Below are positions 7,167-14,077 of a DNA stretch of 15,668 bases, piece by piece. The stretch spans positions 1 to 15,668 of the forward strand of contig CAAELC010000160.1 in assembly GCA_900756715.1 (NCBI GenBank), given 5' to 3'. The notes beneath the pieces are model-generated. The model was not told the DNA's origin. It did no database searches and worked only from the letters and a program-made list of their open reading frames with translations. The translations under genes were made by a program, and so were the position numbers. This DNA is from an uncultured Oscillospiraceae bacterium (lineage in GTDB: Bacteria; Bacillota; Clostridia; Oscillospirales; Oscillospiraceae). Position 1 is the stretch's first letter. The number at the start of each line of letters is the position of its first letter.

Positions 7167-7850
7167 ATGATCACTGCGTTTTCTCGCACCGTAATTCTAT
7201 ATCTGCTGCTGCTTGTCGGACTGCGCCTGACAGGCAAGCGTCAAATCGGCGAATTGGAGCCGATTGAACTGGTGCTGACCATGCTGCTGTCGGATCTGGC
7301 CTCCGTGCCCATGCAGGACTTTGGCATTCCGCTGCTCAATGGTCTGATTCCCATTGTCACGCTGCTGTGCCTGAGTATGCTTCTCAGCAGTCTCAGTCTG
7401 CGCAGCGTCCGGTTTCGCACACTTTTGTGCGGCAAGCCCACCCTCATCATCCGGGACGGAGTTTTGCAGCAGGACGCCATGCGCCACAACCGGCTGACTC
7501 TTGATGAACTGTTTGAGGAGCTGCGCACACAGGGGATCTGCCGTCTGTCCGATGTAAAATATGCCGTTCTGGAAACCGGCGGTCAGTTATCCATTCTGCC
7601 CCGCGCTAAAGTCCAGCCTGTCACGCCGGAGCAGCTGCATCTTGCAGTGGAAGACGATGTAGCCCTCCCCACCGTTGTCATCAATGACGGACGCCTGCTG
7701 CCCCGGGCGCTGGCCGATCTGGGCTGTGATACCCGCTGGCTGCAGGAGCAGCTTTCTTCCCATGGGGCGGCCTCCCCTGCCGAGGTATTTCTCCTCAGCG
7801 TGGATGACACCGGTTCCGTCCTCTTTATTGCCAAGGAGGAAGCGACATGA
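7167..7850 (+). CDS. DUF421 (YetF/YcaP-like) membrane protein
   Basis: A 227-aa DUF421-family protein. The N-terminal part is membrane-embedded: segments at about 5-20, 33-48 and 58-78, with the family signature LTGKRQIGELEPIELVL around 21-37. The C-terminal part, from about residue 88 (GKPTLIIRDGVL), is the soluble two-lobed domain of this family, including LDELFEELRTQG and a PTVVINDGRL stretch. The biochemical function is not established; YetF-type proteins in spore formers have been linked to spore or envelope physiology. The ATG at 7167 has a GGGGG-type site 9 nt upstream. It overlaps the next gene by 4 nt (ATGA), so the two are translated together. Divergent from glmS. Confidence 0.9.
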   Translation: MITAFSRTVILYLLLLVGLRLTGKRQIGELEPIELVLTMLLSDLASVPMQDFGIPLLNGLIPIVTLLCLSMLLSSLSLRSVRFRTLLCGKPTLIIRDGVLQQDAMRHNRLTLDELFEELRTQGICRLSDVKYAVLETGGQLSILPRAKVQPVTPEQLHLAVEDDVALPTVVINDGRLLPRALADLGCDTRWLQEQLSSHGAASPAEVFLLSVDDTGSVLFIAKEEAT

Positions 7851-8221
7851 GAGCCTTCCGCATTCCCATCTTTGTTCTGCTGCTGCTACTTCTGTTCAGC
7901 CTTTATGCCAATGTTTCCCTCAGCCGCCGCTGCAACGAATGGGCAACGCAGCTGGACGATGTCCAACTGCTTCTTGACCGGCAGGAATCCCCGTCAGGCC
8001 AGCTGGAAAATCTCTACGCCTCCTGGCAGAGTCAGCAGGGCTGGCTTCACATTCTTATACACCACGATGTTCTGAATGATACCGAGGCCCTGCTGCACAG
8101 ATGCATGACGCTGGCTTCCGCCGGCACTTTGGATGAGTTACCGTCCGAGCTGGCCGAGCTGCGCGTGCAGTTCCGTCTGCTGGCCGAGATGCAGCACTTC
8201 AGCCTGAAAAATATCCTGTAG
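7847..8221 (+). CDS. DUF4363 family protein
   Basis: A 124-aa protein with one N-terminal membrane segment (about 6-24) followed by a mostly helical extracytoplasmic part. The spaced residues W54...W61...H67-H68 and the ending EMQHFSLKNIL fit DUF4363, a Clostridia family often encoded directly after a DUF421 gene. Function unknown. Its ATG overlaps the DUF421 stop (ATGA), which suggests a complex or shared process. No lipobox or catalytic motif is visible. Only a weak AT-rich hairpin (about 8225-8245, AAATAA/TTATTT then T-run) follows, overlapping the convergent nrdR end. Confidence 0.82.
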   Translation: MRAFRIPIFVLLLLLLFSLYANVSLSRRCNEWATQLDDVQLLLDRQESPSGQLENLYASWQSQQGWLHILIHHDVLNDTEALLHRCMTLASAGTLDELPSELAELRVQFRLLAEMQHFSLKNIL

Positions 8222-8236
8222 TATAAATAATCCGAT

Positions 8237-8692
8237 TTATTTTTCGCTGAGCAGCTTATTCAATTCGCTCATAAAGGTATTGATGTCCTTAAACTGCCGG
8301 TAAACAGAGGCAAAACGGACATAGGCCACCTCGTCCGCCTTTTTCAGCTTCTCCATCACCATTTCGCCCACCAGCTCCGTGCTGATTTCCCGTTCCAGCG
8401 AGTTTTGCAGCTCCGCTTCGATCTCCGACACCATTCGCTCCATATCGGCCACCGGAACCGGGCGTTTTTCGCAGCTGCGCTGGATGCCCCGCAGCACCTT
8501 ACTGCGGTCAAAGCTTTGTCGGCTGCCATCTTTTTTGATGACCACCATCGGCAGAACCTCCACCGTTTCATAGGTAGTAAACCGCTTTTCGCAGGACAGG
8601 CACTCTCTCCTGCGGCGAATACTGCTGCTTTCGTCGGCCGGTCGAGAATCTACCACCTTGCTCTCCCGAAAACCGCAATAGGGACATTTCAT
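8237..8692 (-). CDS. nrdR: Transcriptional repressor NrdR
   Basis: NrdR senses ATP/dATP and represses ribonucleotide reductase genes. The 151-aa protein has the full architecture: an N-terminal zinc ribbon MKCPYCG...ECLSCEKRF with Cys3, Cys6, Cys31 and Cys34, DNA-contacting basic residues SSIRRRREC, then an ATP-cone domain from about residue 49 (VVIKKDGSRQSFDRSK). The ATG at 8690-8692 follows AGGGAGGG at 7 nt. The frame is open 27 codons further upstream, but no NrdR has such an extension and the promoter lies inside it. No nrd reductase gene is in the window. An extended -10 promoter with a perfect palindrome lies about 60 nt upstream. Confidence 0.97.
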   Translation of the reverse strand: MKCPYCGFRESKVVDSRPADESSSIRRRRECLSCEKRFTTYETVEVLPMVVIKKDGSRQSFDRSKVLRGIQRSCEKRPVPVADMERMVSEIEAELQNSLEREISTELVGEMVMEKLKKADEVAYVRFASVYRQFKDINTFMSELNKLLSEK

Positions 8693-8747
8693 GACGCAAC
8701 CCTCCCTGATCCGTGATACCGTTCTCATGCAAATCAACCGGACTATT

Positions 8748-8764
8748 TGTGGTATTATACCACA
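8748..8764 (-). promoter_or_regulatory. nrdR extended -10 promoter inside a palindromic operator candidate
   Basis: The minus strand carries TGGTATAAT, an extended -10 (TATAAT at 8759-8754 with TG one base upstream), 60 nt before nrdR. It sits exactly inside an 8-bp perfect inverted repeat around one central base (TGTGGTAT / ATACCACA, 8748-8764). There is no good -35 at 16-18 bp, as often with extended -10 promoters. A repressor bound to the palindrome would block RNA polymerase. It does not match the NrdR box (ACAC...GTGT), so which regulator binds, if any, is unknown. Confidence 0.6.
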
Positions 8765-8769
8765 TTCCC

Positions 8770-9228
8770 TCAAGATATGGTAGTCTTTTTTTCATCAGGC
8801 AGGAAAAAAACGGCCCATTCTTTTCCATTCCGTCTGCAAATTCTTGCCATGCAAAATCGCTGCACCATTGGAAATGGCTCTCGTTCCTGAAAGGGTGCCG
8901 CCACCAGCCAGCCTCTGTGCTGCCGTCTTCGCAGGCTGCCTGAGGGATAACCTTCCCCTGCCGGCTGCCATGTTTCCTCTCGGGCACTCAGCGATTCCAG
9001 CCGTGCACCTTCTAACCTGCCAAGCCCAGCCGTTAACTCGTCAGAAAATACCCTGCGCAGCCGTCCGTCCTCTGCCACACCCAGCGTCAGCTCCCCGCCG
9101 CTGCCCCACACCACCGCCCGCCAAGGTCCCTCCGCTGCAGCCCGCAGGTCGAACAGCGTCTCACTTTCCTGCTTTCCAATCCACAGCCATCCGATTCGTT
9201 TCCCTTCTGTCCACACCGGCACCTCCAT
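8770..9228 (-). CDS. Hypothetical protein, unknown
   Basis: I do not recognise this 152-aa protein. It has no signal peptide or membrane segment. It is rich in Trp (GWLWIG near 14-19, PWRAVVWG near 35-42, RGWLVAAPF near 105-113) with alternating polar/hydrophobic stretches, suggesting a small beta-rich fold. I chose the ATG at 9226-9228 over the one at 9232-9234 because the GGGGG ribosome binding site directly abuts the first ATG but lies 6 nt before the second. It ends 77 nt before nrdR, and the nrdR promoter begins just after its stop. A bidirectional terminator separates it from mazF; no clear promoter of its own was found. It is the longest plausible frame here and has a ribosome binding site, but coding status is less sure than for its neighbours. 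Confidence 0.6.
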   Translation of the reverse strand: MEVPVWTEGKRIGWLWIGKQESETLFDLRAAAEGPWRAVVWGSGGELTLGVAEDGRLRRVFSDELTAGLGRLEGARLESLSAREETWQPAGEGYPSGSLRRRQHRGWLVAAPFQEREPFPMVQRFCMARICRRNGKEWAVFFLPDEKKTTIS

Positions 9229-9266
9229 ATTCATCCCCCTCTCTTATCCTTTCGCCTGCACAAATT

Positions 9267-9317
9267 AAAAAACAGGCGGCATCTGCACCATTTTATGCGC
9301 AGATACCGCCCGTTTTT
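9267..9317. terminator. Bidirectional intrinsic terminator after mazF
   Basis: A strong hairpin with arms 9275-9286 (GGCGG-C-ATCTGC) and 9299-9310 (GCAGAT-A-CCGCC), one mismatch and a 12-nt loop. It is flanked by A6 (9267-9272, U-run on the minus RNA) and T5 (9313-9317). It ends the mazF transcript. A second GC-rich hairpin (AGCCGGG/CCCGGCT, 9359-9379) lies directly after the mazF stop but has no U-run. Confidence 0.85.
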
Positions 9318-9380
9318 CCTGTCATGCTGCTTCACTTTACACACTCTGTTTTTTCAGAAGCCGGGTATGTATCCCGGCTC

Positions 9381-9746
9381 TTACACCAGTTTACTGCGGG
9401 GCAGGCCGAAGGACACCGCAATGGCCGCATCCACCTGCTGCATCACCTGTCCATCCACCCGTCCCATCCTTTCCCGCAGCCGTTTTTTGTCCAGTGTGCG
9501 AATCTGCTCCAATAAGATAATAGAATCTTTGGGCAGCCCGCAGCAGTGGGCAGGCACCTCTATATGGGTGGGCAGCTTGGCCTTATCCATGCGGGAGGTA
9601 ATAGCTGCGGCAATCACCGTTGGGCTATGCCGGTTTCCGGTGTCGTTCTGTACGATCAGCACCGGGCGCACGCCCCCCTGCTCGCTGCCCACCACCGGGC
9701 TGAGATCCGCATAATATATTTCACCTCGTTTGACAATCGCTTCCAC
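9381..9746 (-). CDS. mazF: MazF/PemK-type mRNA interferase toxin
   Basis: An endoribonuclease toxin closely similar to Bacillus EndoA/MazF, which cuts single-stranded RNA at short U/A/C-containing sites. Family stretches are KRGEIYYADLSPVVGSEQGG, RPVLIVQNDTGNRHSPT, AAITS, KLPTHIEV and LLEQIRTLDKKRL. By alignment with the 116-aa Bacillus protein the catalytic pair is Arg27 and Thr50. I place the start at GTG 9744-9746, 10 nt after GGAG; a GTG three codons earlier is only 1 nt from that site. The notable feature is that no mazE-like antitoxin gene lies beside it. The 225 nt upstream contain no suitable ORF, and the next gene is an unrelated FAD enzyme. The antitoxin may be elsewhere, or control may act through the leader RNA. 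Confidence 0.93.
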   Translation of the reverse strand: MEAIVKRGEIYYADLSPVVGSEQGGVRPVLIVQNDTGNRHSPTVIAAAITSRMDKAKLPTHIEVPAHCCGLPKDSIILLEQIRTLDKKRLRERMGRVDGQVMQQVDAAIAVSFGLPRSKLV

Positions 9747-9870
9747 AGGGTTCACACTCCGACGGAATAGTACCCGCTCTCACCGGGTCACCTTCATTGT
9801 CCCACGCAGCCCCGGAAAATATACCGCCCAGCGTTAAATTTCCGGCTTTCCTCCGTCCCTCTTTATTGTA
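9747..9870 (-). promoter_or_regulatory. mazF leader with possible structured RNA
   Basis: A TACAAT (9870-9865) could be the -10, without a clear -35 because the upstream DNA is very GC-rich. The leader can fold so that 7 bp, GACGGAG (9857-9851) with UUCCGUC (9767-9761), enclose two hairpins: CCGGAAA (9845-9839) with UUUCCGG (9818-9812), and ACCCG/CGGGU (9788-9784 with 9776-9772). The closing stem ends directly before the GGAG ribosome binding site (9760-9757). I do not recognise it as a known class; a chance fold is possible. Confidence 0.35.
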
Positions 9871-9908
9871 TGCCCGCCCCGGCGCGGCCGTGCCGCCTCA
9901 GCCACCTC

Positions 9909-9944
9909 AAAAAACGGTACGGACGCTTTTCGCGTCCGCACCGT
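9909..9944 (-). terminator. Intrinsic terminator of the FAD dehydrogenase gene
   Basis: A 13-bp hairpin with one mismatch (arms 9914-9926 and 9932-9944, loop TTTTC on the plus strand), followed on the minus RNA by U6 (9914-9909). It lies about 28 nt after the stop codon. Confidence 0.92.
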
Positions 9945-9971
9945 ATATGCTTCTGTTCTTTTTGTCTGGAC

Positions 9972-11345
9972 TTAAGCTTTACCCAGCAAATGCCGCGCCA
10001 CATACACGCCGCTGGCGGAAGCATGGGACAGAGAGTGTGTAATTCCGCTGCCATCGCCGATGACATACAGCCCCTTATAGCAGCTTTCCAGATTTTCGTC
10101 CACCGCAACCTCCATGTTGTAGAACTTCACCTCCACGCCATAAAGCAGCGTATCGTCATTGGCGGTGCCGGGTGCGATTTTATCCAGTGCATACACCATC
10201 TCGATAATGCCGTCCAGCAGTCGCTTAGGCAGCACCAGACTCAGATCACCGGGCGTAGCCTTCAGAGTAGGTGTTACCAGACCCTCAGCAATGCGCTTGG
10301 CGTTGCTGCGCCGGCCGCGCACCAGATCACCGAACCTCTGCACGATCACGCCGCCGCCCAGCATATTGGAAAGCCGGGCAATGCTCTCGCCATAGCCGTT
10401 GCTGTCTTCAAACGGCTCGGAGAAATGCTTTGCCACCAGCAAAGCAAAGTTGGTGTTCTCCGTCTTCATGGCGCTGTCTTCGTAGCTGTGGCCATTTACC
10501 GTCACAATACCGTTTGTGTTCTCGTTCACCACAATGCCGTTGGGGTTCATGCAGAATGTGCGCACATTGTCCTCGAACTTTTCCGTCCGGTACACAATTT
10601 TGCTTTCATACAGCTCGTCGGTCAGGTCAGAAAAAACCACTGCCGGCAGCTCCACACGCACACCCAGATCCACACGATTGCTCTTGGTCGGAATATTCAG
10701 TTCCTTGCACACCGACTGCATCCATTTGCTGCCGCTTCGGCCCACAGACACAATGCACTGGGTGCAGCGCATGGTCTCCCCTCCGGTTTCCACCTCATAG
10801 CCTCCTCCGTCCAGCACCTTCACATGCTCCACCGGAGTGTCAAAGAAGAAGTCTACCCGGTTTTTAAGGTGGTCATACAGGTGCTCCAGCACCACATAGT
10901 TAATGTCCGTACCCAAATGGCGCACCGACGCATCCAGCAGCTTCAGCTTATTCTGAATGCACAGCTTTTTAAACTGGGTACCGGCCGTGGTATACAGCTT
11001 GGTTCCCTCGCCGCCGAAGCGCATGTTGATTTCGTCCACATAGTGCATCAGATCCAGCGCCTTCTCCTTGCCGATATGCTCGTGGAGTGTGCCGCCAAAG
11101 TCATTTGTAATATTATATTTGCCGTCCGAAAATGCACCCGCGCCGCCAAATCCGCTCATAATAGAGCAGCTTTTGCACTTGATGCAGCTTTTAACTTTGT
11201 CTCCGTCAATCGGACAGTGGCGTTTTTCCAGACTATGTCCGGCCTCCACTACCGCCACCTTCAAAGACGGCTCCTGCTCCGTCAGCTCGTAGGCGGAAAA
11301 AATACCGCCGGGGCCTGCCCCGATAATAATCACATCATACTGCAT
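9972..11345 (-). CDS. FAD-dependent dehydrogenase, COG2509 family
   Basis: A 457-aa flavoprotein. The N-terminal FAD-binding motif is IIIGAGPGG (6-14) and the C-terminal FAD motif is YVIGDGSGITHSLSHASASG near 430-449, giving normal full length for COG2509 (uncharacterised FAD-dependent dehydrogenases). A cysteine cluster at Cys44, Cys54, Cys57 and Cys60 (RHCP...SCIKCKSC) precedes GFGGAGAFSDGK. It could bind a metal or Fe-S cluster or act in redox, but this is inference. The substrate is unknown. The ATG at 11343-11345 has GGAGGG 6 nt upstream. It is transcribed alone from a strong promoter (11441-11468) to a strong terminator (9909-9944). No dedicated partner gene is adjacent. Confidence 0.92.
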   Translation of the reverse strand: MQYDVIIIGAGPGGIFSAYELTEQEPSLKVAVVEAGHSLEKRHCPIDGDKVKSCIKCKSCSIMSGFGGAGAFSDGKYNITNDFGGTLHEHIGKEKALDLMHYVDEINMRFGGEGTKLYTTAGTQFKKLCIQNKLKLLDASVRHLGTDINYVVLEHLYDHLKNRVDFFFDTPVEHVKVLDGGGYEVETGGETMRCTQCIVSVGRSGSKWMQSVCKELNIPTKSNRVDLGVRVELPAVVFSDLTDELYESKIVYRTEKFEDNVRTFCMNPNGIVVNENTNGIVTVNGHSYEDSAMKTENTNFALLVAKHFSEPFEDSNGYGESIARLSNMLGGGVIVQRFGDLVRGRRSNAKRIAEGLVTPTLKATPGDLSLVLPKRLLDGIIEMVYALDKIAPGTANDDTLLYGVEVKFYNMEVAVDENLESCYKGLYVIGDGSGITHSLSHASASGVYVARHLLGKA

Positions 11346-11440
11346 AGCTTTCCCTCCATATGCTTCCCGCGCGACATCACACCGCGCAATATCTCATATA
11401 ATTTCTGCTTATTTTGTTTTCTTCCCAATAAGCCCGTATA

Positions 11441-11468
11441 ATTATATCAAACAAGTCTCGTTTGTCAA
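11441..11468 (-). promoter_or_regulatory. Promoter of the COG2509 gene
   Basis: Perfect TTGACA (11468-11463), 16-bp spacer, perfect TATAAT (11446-11441) on the minus strand. The leader of about 90 nt includes a GCUUAUU/AAUAAGC inverted repeat shortly after the start point. Confidence 0.9.
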
Positions 11469-11493
11469 GGGAAAAACTGCTTTTTCGTACCTC

Positions 11494-11522
11494 TTGCCTT
11501 CTTTTTCTTCCGGTGCTATACT
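11494..11522 (+). promoter_or_regulatory. Promoter of the GNAT gene
   Basis: TTGCCT (11494-11499), 17-bp spacer, TATACT (11517-11522), 45 nt before the acetyltransferase ATG. It is divergent from the stronger COG2509 promoter. Confidence 0.65.
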
Positions 11523-11567
11523 GCTTCCGTCCTTTATGGATGATCCCAACAGACAGGAGCGTTCCCT

Positions 11568-12095
11568 ATGACCTTAACCCGCATTACCGATCCCAGCCAT
11601 CCCGATTATGCCGCAGCATTGGCCCTGTACGCCATCAGCTTTCCCCCTCACGAGCAGCGTTCGGCACCCTCACAGGCCGCCATTATGCAGGACCCCGCTT
11701 ACCATTTCACCGCCGTATATGATGCCGGCAATTTTGTAGGCCTTGTTCTGTACTGGGAAACAGCAGAGTTCCTGTATATAGAACACCTGTGCATCCAGCC
11801 TTCCCAGCGCAATCACCATTTCGGTGCCCGGGTACTGTCGCGGCTTGCCGGGTTGGGAAAACCGGTGATTCTGGAAATTGATCCGCCTGCGGACGCCGTT
11901 TCCATCCGCCGCCGCAGCTTTTACCTGCGCAACGGATTCTTTGAAAACCCCTACCCGCATGTCCATCCGCCTTACCACCCGGAAAATCACGGCCATCAGC
12001 TGATTCTGCTTTCCTCTCCCCGCGCCATCACTCCGGCGGAGTATGATTGCTTCAGCACCTATCTCCGCGAGCATGTTATGCAGAATGTCTTTTAA
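11568..12095 (+). CDS. GNAT family N-acetyltransferase
   Basis: A 175-aa GNAT-fold enzyme expected to transfer an acetyl group from acetyl-CoA to an amine; substrate unknown. The fold is visible as an N-terminal strand and helix (DYAAALALYAISFPPHEQR), the central strand pair (FVGLVLYWETAEFLYIEHLCIQP), the acetyl-CoA loop QRNHHFGARVL (80-90), and the late motif FYLRNGFFENP. The loop has an FGA variant of the usual G-x-G. The ATG at 11568 has AGGAG 8 nt upstream. It is a single-gene unit with its own promoter, ending at a strong terminator and convergent with yigZ. Confidence 0.88.
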   Translation: MTLTRITDPSHPDYAAALALYAISFPPHEQRSAPSQAAIMQDPAYHFTAVYDAGNFVGLVLYWETAEFLYIEHLCIQPSQRNHHFGARVLSRLAGLGKPVILEIDPPADAVSIRRRSFYLRNGFFENPYPHVHPPYHPENHGHQLILLSSPRAITPAEYDCFSTYLREHVMQNVF

Positions 12096-12101
12096 GCACG
12101 C

Positions 12102-12135
12102 AGCCCTCCGGCCCGTCAAGGCCGGAGGGCTGTTT
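12102..12135 (+). terminator. Intrinsic terminator between the GNAT gene and yigZ
   Basis: A perfect 12-bp hairpin AGCCCTCCGGCC (12102-12113) / GGCCGGAGGGCT (12120-12131) with a 6-nt loop, followed by GTTTT on the plus strand. There is no U-run on the minus strand, so it mainly ends the acetyltransferase transcript, although the hairpin also lies directly after the yigZ stop. Confidence 0.88.
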
Positions 12136-12771
12136 TCAAATTTCCTCCCGCATTCCGGGCCGGGTCATCCGTCCTAACTCCTGCAGGCTGATCCCGCCGG
12201 CGGAAAGCTCCGTCAGGCGCTGCCGCAGCGTCTCGACCTGTCCGACAGGCAGGGATGCCGTAATCTCCACCTCCGCGCCGTACTCCATTCCTTCCGCGCG
12301 GCCGTCAGCCACCGCAAGTTCCAGCTTCGCCCGCTCCAGCAGCGGATAGGGACACGAAAATCCAACCTGTGCCCATTGCCGCATCGCAGCCACACCCGCC
12401 TGAGCCAGTGTGTCCCGTGCTCCCTTGGAATAGGCCCGGGTCAACCCGCCGGCGCCCAGCAGAATGCCGCCGAAATATCGGGTCACCACGCACACCACAT
12501 CCGTCACGCCTTCGCGCTGAAAGACATTCAGCATGGGCTGTCCCGCCGTACCCTGCGGTTCGCCATCATCGGAGTAGCGCAAAAGGTTCTCTCCCAGAAG
12601 GTAGCACCAGCAGTTGTGCCGGGCATCATGGTACTTCTTTTTCATCTCCCGGATATGCTCCTGCGCCTCCTCCTCAGTAGAAACGGGCCACAGATGTCCA
12701 ATAAACCGGGAGCGCTTTTCCACAAACTCACTTTCCGCCGCCTGAAACGGCACCCGGTATTCTTCTGTCAC
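12136..12771 (-). CDS. yigZ: YigZ/IMPACT family protein
   Basis: A 211-aa member of the YigZ (UPF0029/IMPACT) family, whose eukaryotic relatives regulate the eIF2 kinase GCN2; the bacterial role is unsettled but ribosome-related functions have been proposed. Family motifs are DARHNCWCY (49-57), SDDGEPQGTAGQP (67-79) and TRYFGGILLGAGGL (97-110). A DUF1949-type ferredoxin-like domain follows. The start is GTG at 12769-12771: AAAGGAGG lies 7 nt upstream and the codon overlaps the hflX stop by 4 nt (GTGA), so translation is coupled. The frame is open 24 codons further upstream inside hflX, but those residues do not belong to the family. Pairing with the ribosome-rescue GTPase HflX supports a translation-linked role (inference). 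Confidence 0.93.
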   Translation of the reverse strand: MTEEYRVPFQAAESEFVEKRSRFIGHLWPVSTEEEAQEHIREMKKKYHDARHNCWCYLLGENLLRYSDDGEPQGTAGQPMLNVFQREGVTDVVCVVTRYFGGILLGAGGLTRAYSKGARDTLAQAGVAAMRQWAQVGFSCPYPLLERAKLELAVADGRAEGMEYGAEVEITASLPVGQVETLRQRLTELSAGGISLQELGRMTRPGMREEI

Positions 12772-14069
12772 TCCCAATCCTCCTTTGGCTCCGTCCATCC
12801 CTCGATATAGGCTTTCATCTGCCCCAGTACACGGGGCGGGCACACCGCCGTCACATCAACAGTTTCATTATAGGCCACATCCTCTACCTTGGCCTCCCGG
12901 TACAGTCCGTCCAACAGTCCCGTTTTATCGTAGGGCAGATGAATCACCACCCGCCGGGTACCCTTGTCCAGCTTTTTGTCGATGGCCTTCAGCAGCCGAT
13001 CCACACCCTCGCCGGTTTTGGCGGAAATAGCTACCGTATCCGTCTCTTTTGGCAATTGCCCCACAAAAGCCACATCTGCCTTGTTGTACACCCGAATGCA
13101 GGGGATATGGTCAGCATGCAGCTCCCGGATCAGGTTTTCCACAATTTCAGCCTGCTGGGCCCAATTCGGATTGGAAATGTCTATCACATGAAGCAGCAGG
13201 TCGGCGTATTCCAATTCCTCCAATGTAGCCTTGAATGCCTCCACCAGCTGATGGGGCAATTTACGGATAAATCCCACCGTGTCTGAGATAACCACATCCA
13301 GCGTGTCGCTGACCGTCAGCAGCCGTGTGGTGGTGTCCAGCGTATCAAACAGGCGGTTATTGGCCGGAATTCCGGCGCCGGTCATGGCATTGAGCAGCGT
13401 AGATTTACCGGCATTTGTATACCCCACAATAGCAACCACCGGAATTTCGTTTTTCAACCGCCGCTGGCGCTGCGTGCCCCGAACCCGGCGCACCTCCTCC
13501 AATTCCGCCTTCAGCTTGTCGATTTTCCGGTGGATATGCCGCCGGTCAGTTTCCAGCTGCGTCTCGCCCGGTCCCTTGGAGCCAATAGGGCCCTTTCCGC
13601 TGGTGCCCGCCTGCCGCTCCAAATGCGTCCACATGCCAATCAGGCGCGGCAGCAAATACTGATACTGCGCCAGTTCTACCTGCAGGCAGCCTTCCTTTGT
13701 CTTGGCCCTCTGGGCAAAAATATCCAGAATCAGGCCGCTTCGGTCAATGACCTGCACGCCGGTCAATTCTGTTAACACACGAATCTGAGAGGGGGACAGA
13801 TCATTATCGAAAATAACCATGGTGGCCCGTTCCTCCTGCACCATCCGGCGCACCTCGTCCACCTTGCCCTCGCCGATAAAACTGTGGGGATCCGGTTTGT
13901 CCCGGCTTTGCAGGATGGTGCCCACCACCTGTCCGCCCGCAGTATCCACCAATTCCGCCAGTTCTTCCATGCTTTCCTCATCCGCACTGTCTTCCCGCAG
14001 CACCGGGGAACGCAAGCCCACCAGTACCGCGTCATCCCGCTTCTTTTCTTCCTGTATCTTCAATTCCAT
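12768..14069 (-). CDS. hflX: Ribosome-associated GTPase HflX
   Basis: HflX is a GTPase that binds the 50S subunit, splits stalled 70S ribosomes and in some species gives tolerance to heat or to macrolide/lincosamide antibiotics. The 433-aa protein has the N-terminal HflX domain (VDTAGGQVVGT about 41-51), a Gly-rich linker SGKGPIGSKGPGETQLE (157-173) and a coiled-coil helix. The GTPase domain has G1 GYTNAGKST (216-224), G3 DTVGF (263-267), G4 NKAD (329-332) and G5 SAK (349-351). I chose ATG 14067-14069, which has GAGGG 5 nt upstream; ATG 14079-14081 in the same frame has no good site but overlaps a possible leader ORF. It is transcribed with yigZ. Confidence 0.96.
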   Translation of the reverse strand: MELKIQEEKKRDDAVLVGLRSPVLREDSADEESMEELAELVDTAGGQVVGTILQSRDKPDPHSFIGEGKVDEVRRMVQEERATMVIFDNDLSPSQIRVLTELTGVQVIDRSGLILDIFAQRAKTKEGCLQVELAQYQYLLPRLIGMWTHLERQAGTSGKGPIGSKGPGETQLETDRRHIHRKIDKLKAELEEVRRVRGTQRQRRLKNEIPVVAIVGYTNAGKSTLLNAMTGAGIPANNRLFDTLDTTTRLLTVSDTLDVVISDTVGFIRKLPHQLVEAFKATLEELEYADLLLHVIDISNPNWAQQAEIVENLIRELHADHIPCIRVYNKADVAFVGQLPKETDTVAISAKTGEGVDRLLKAIDKKLDKGTRRVVIHLPYDKTGLLDGLYREAKVEDVAYNETVDVTAVCPPRVLGQMKAYIEGWTEPKEDWE

Positions 14070-14077
14070 AGAATCCC

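Noticed and set aside
8748..8764. NrdR box at the nrdR promoter
   Set aside because: NrdR boxes read ACAC...GTGT; this palindrome reads TGTGG...CCACA.
8693..8773. 27-codon N-terminal extension of NrdR
   Set aside because: It would start upstream of the predicted promoter, and the protein family begins at MKCPYCG.
9870..11441. 523-codon plus-strand open frame opposite the COG2509 gene
   Set aside because: His/Gln/Leu-rich shadow composition, runs antisense to a clear FAD enzyme and across its terminator.
12772..12843. 24-codon N-terminal extension of YigZ inside hflX
   Set aside because: A perfect ribosome binding site and GTGA overlap support the internal GTG, and the extra residues are the hflX shadow.
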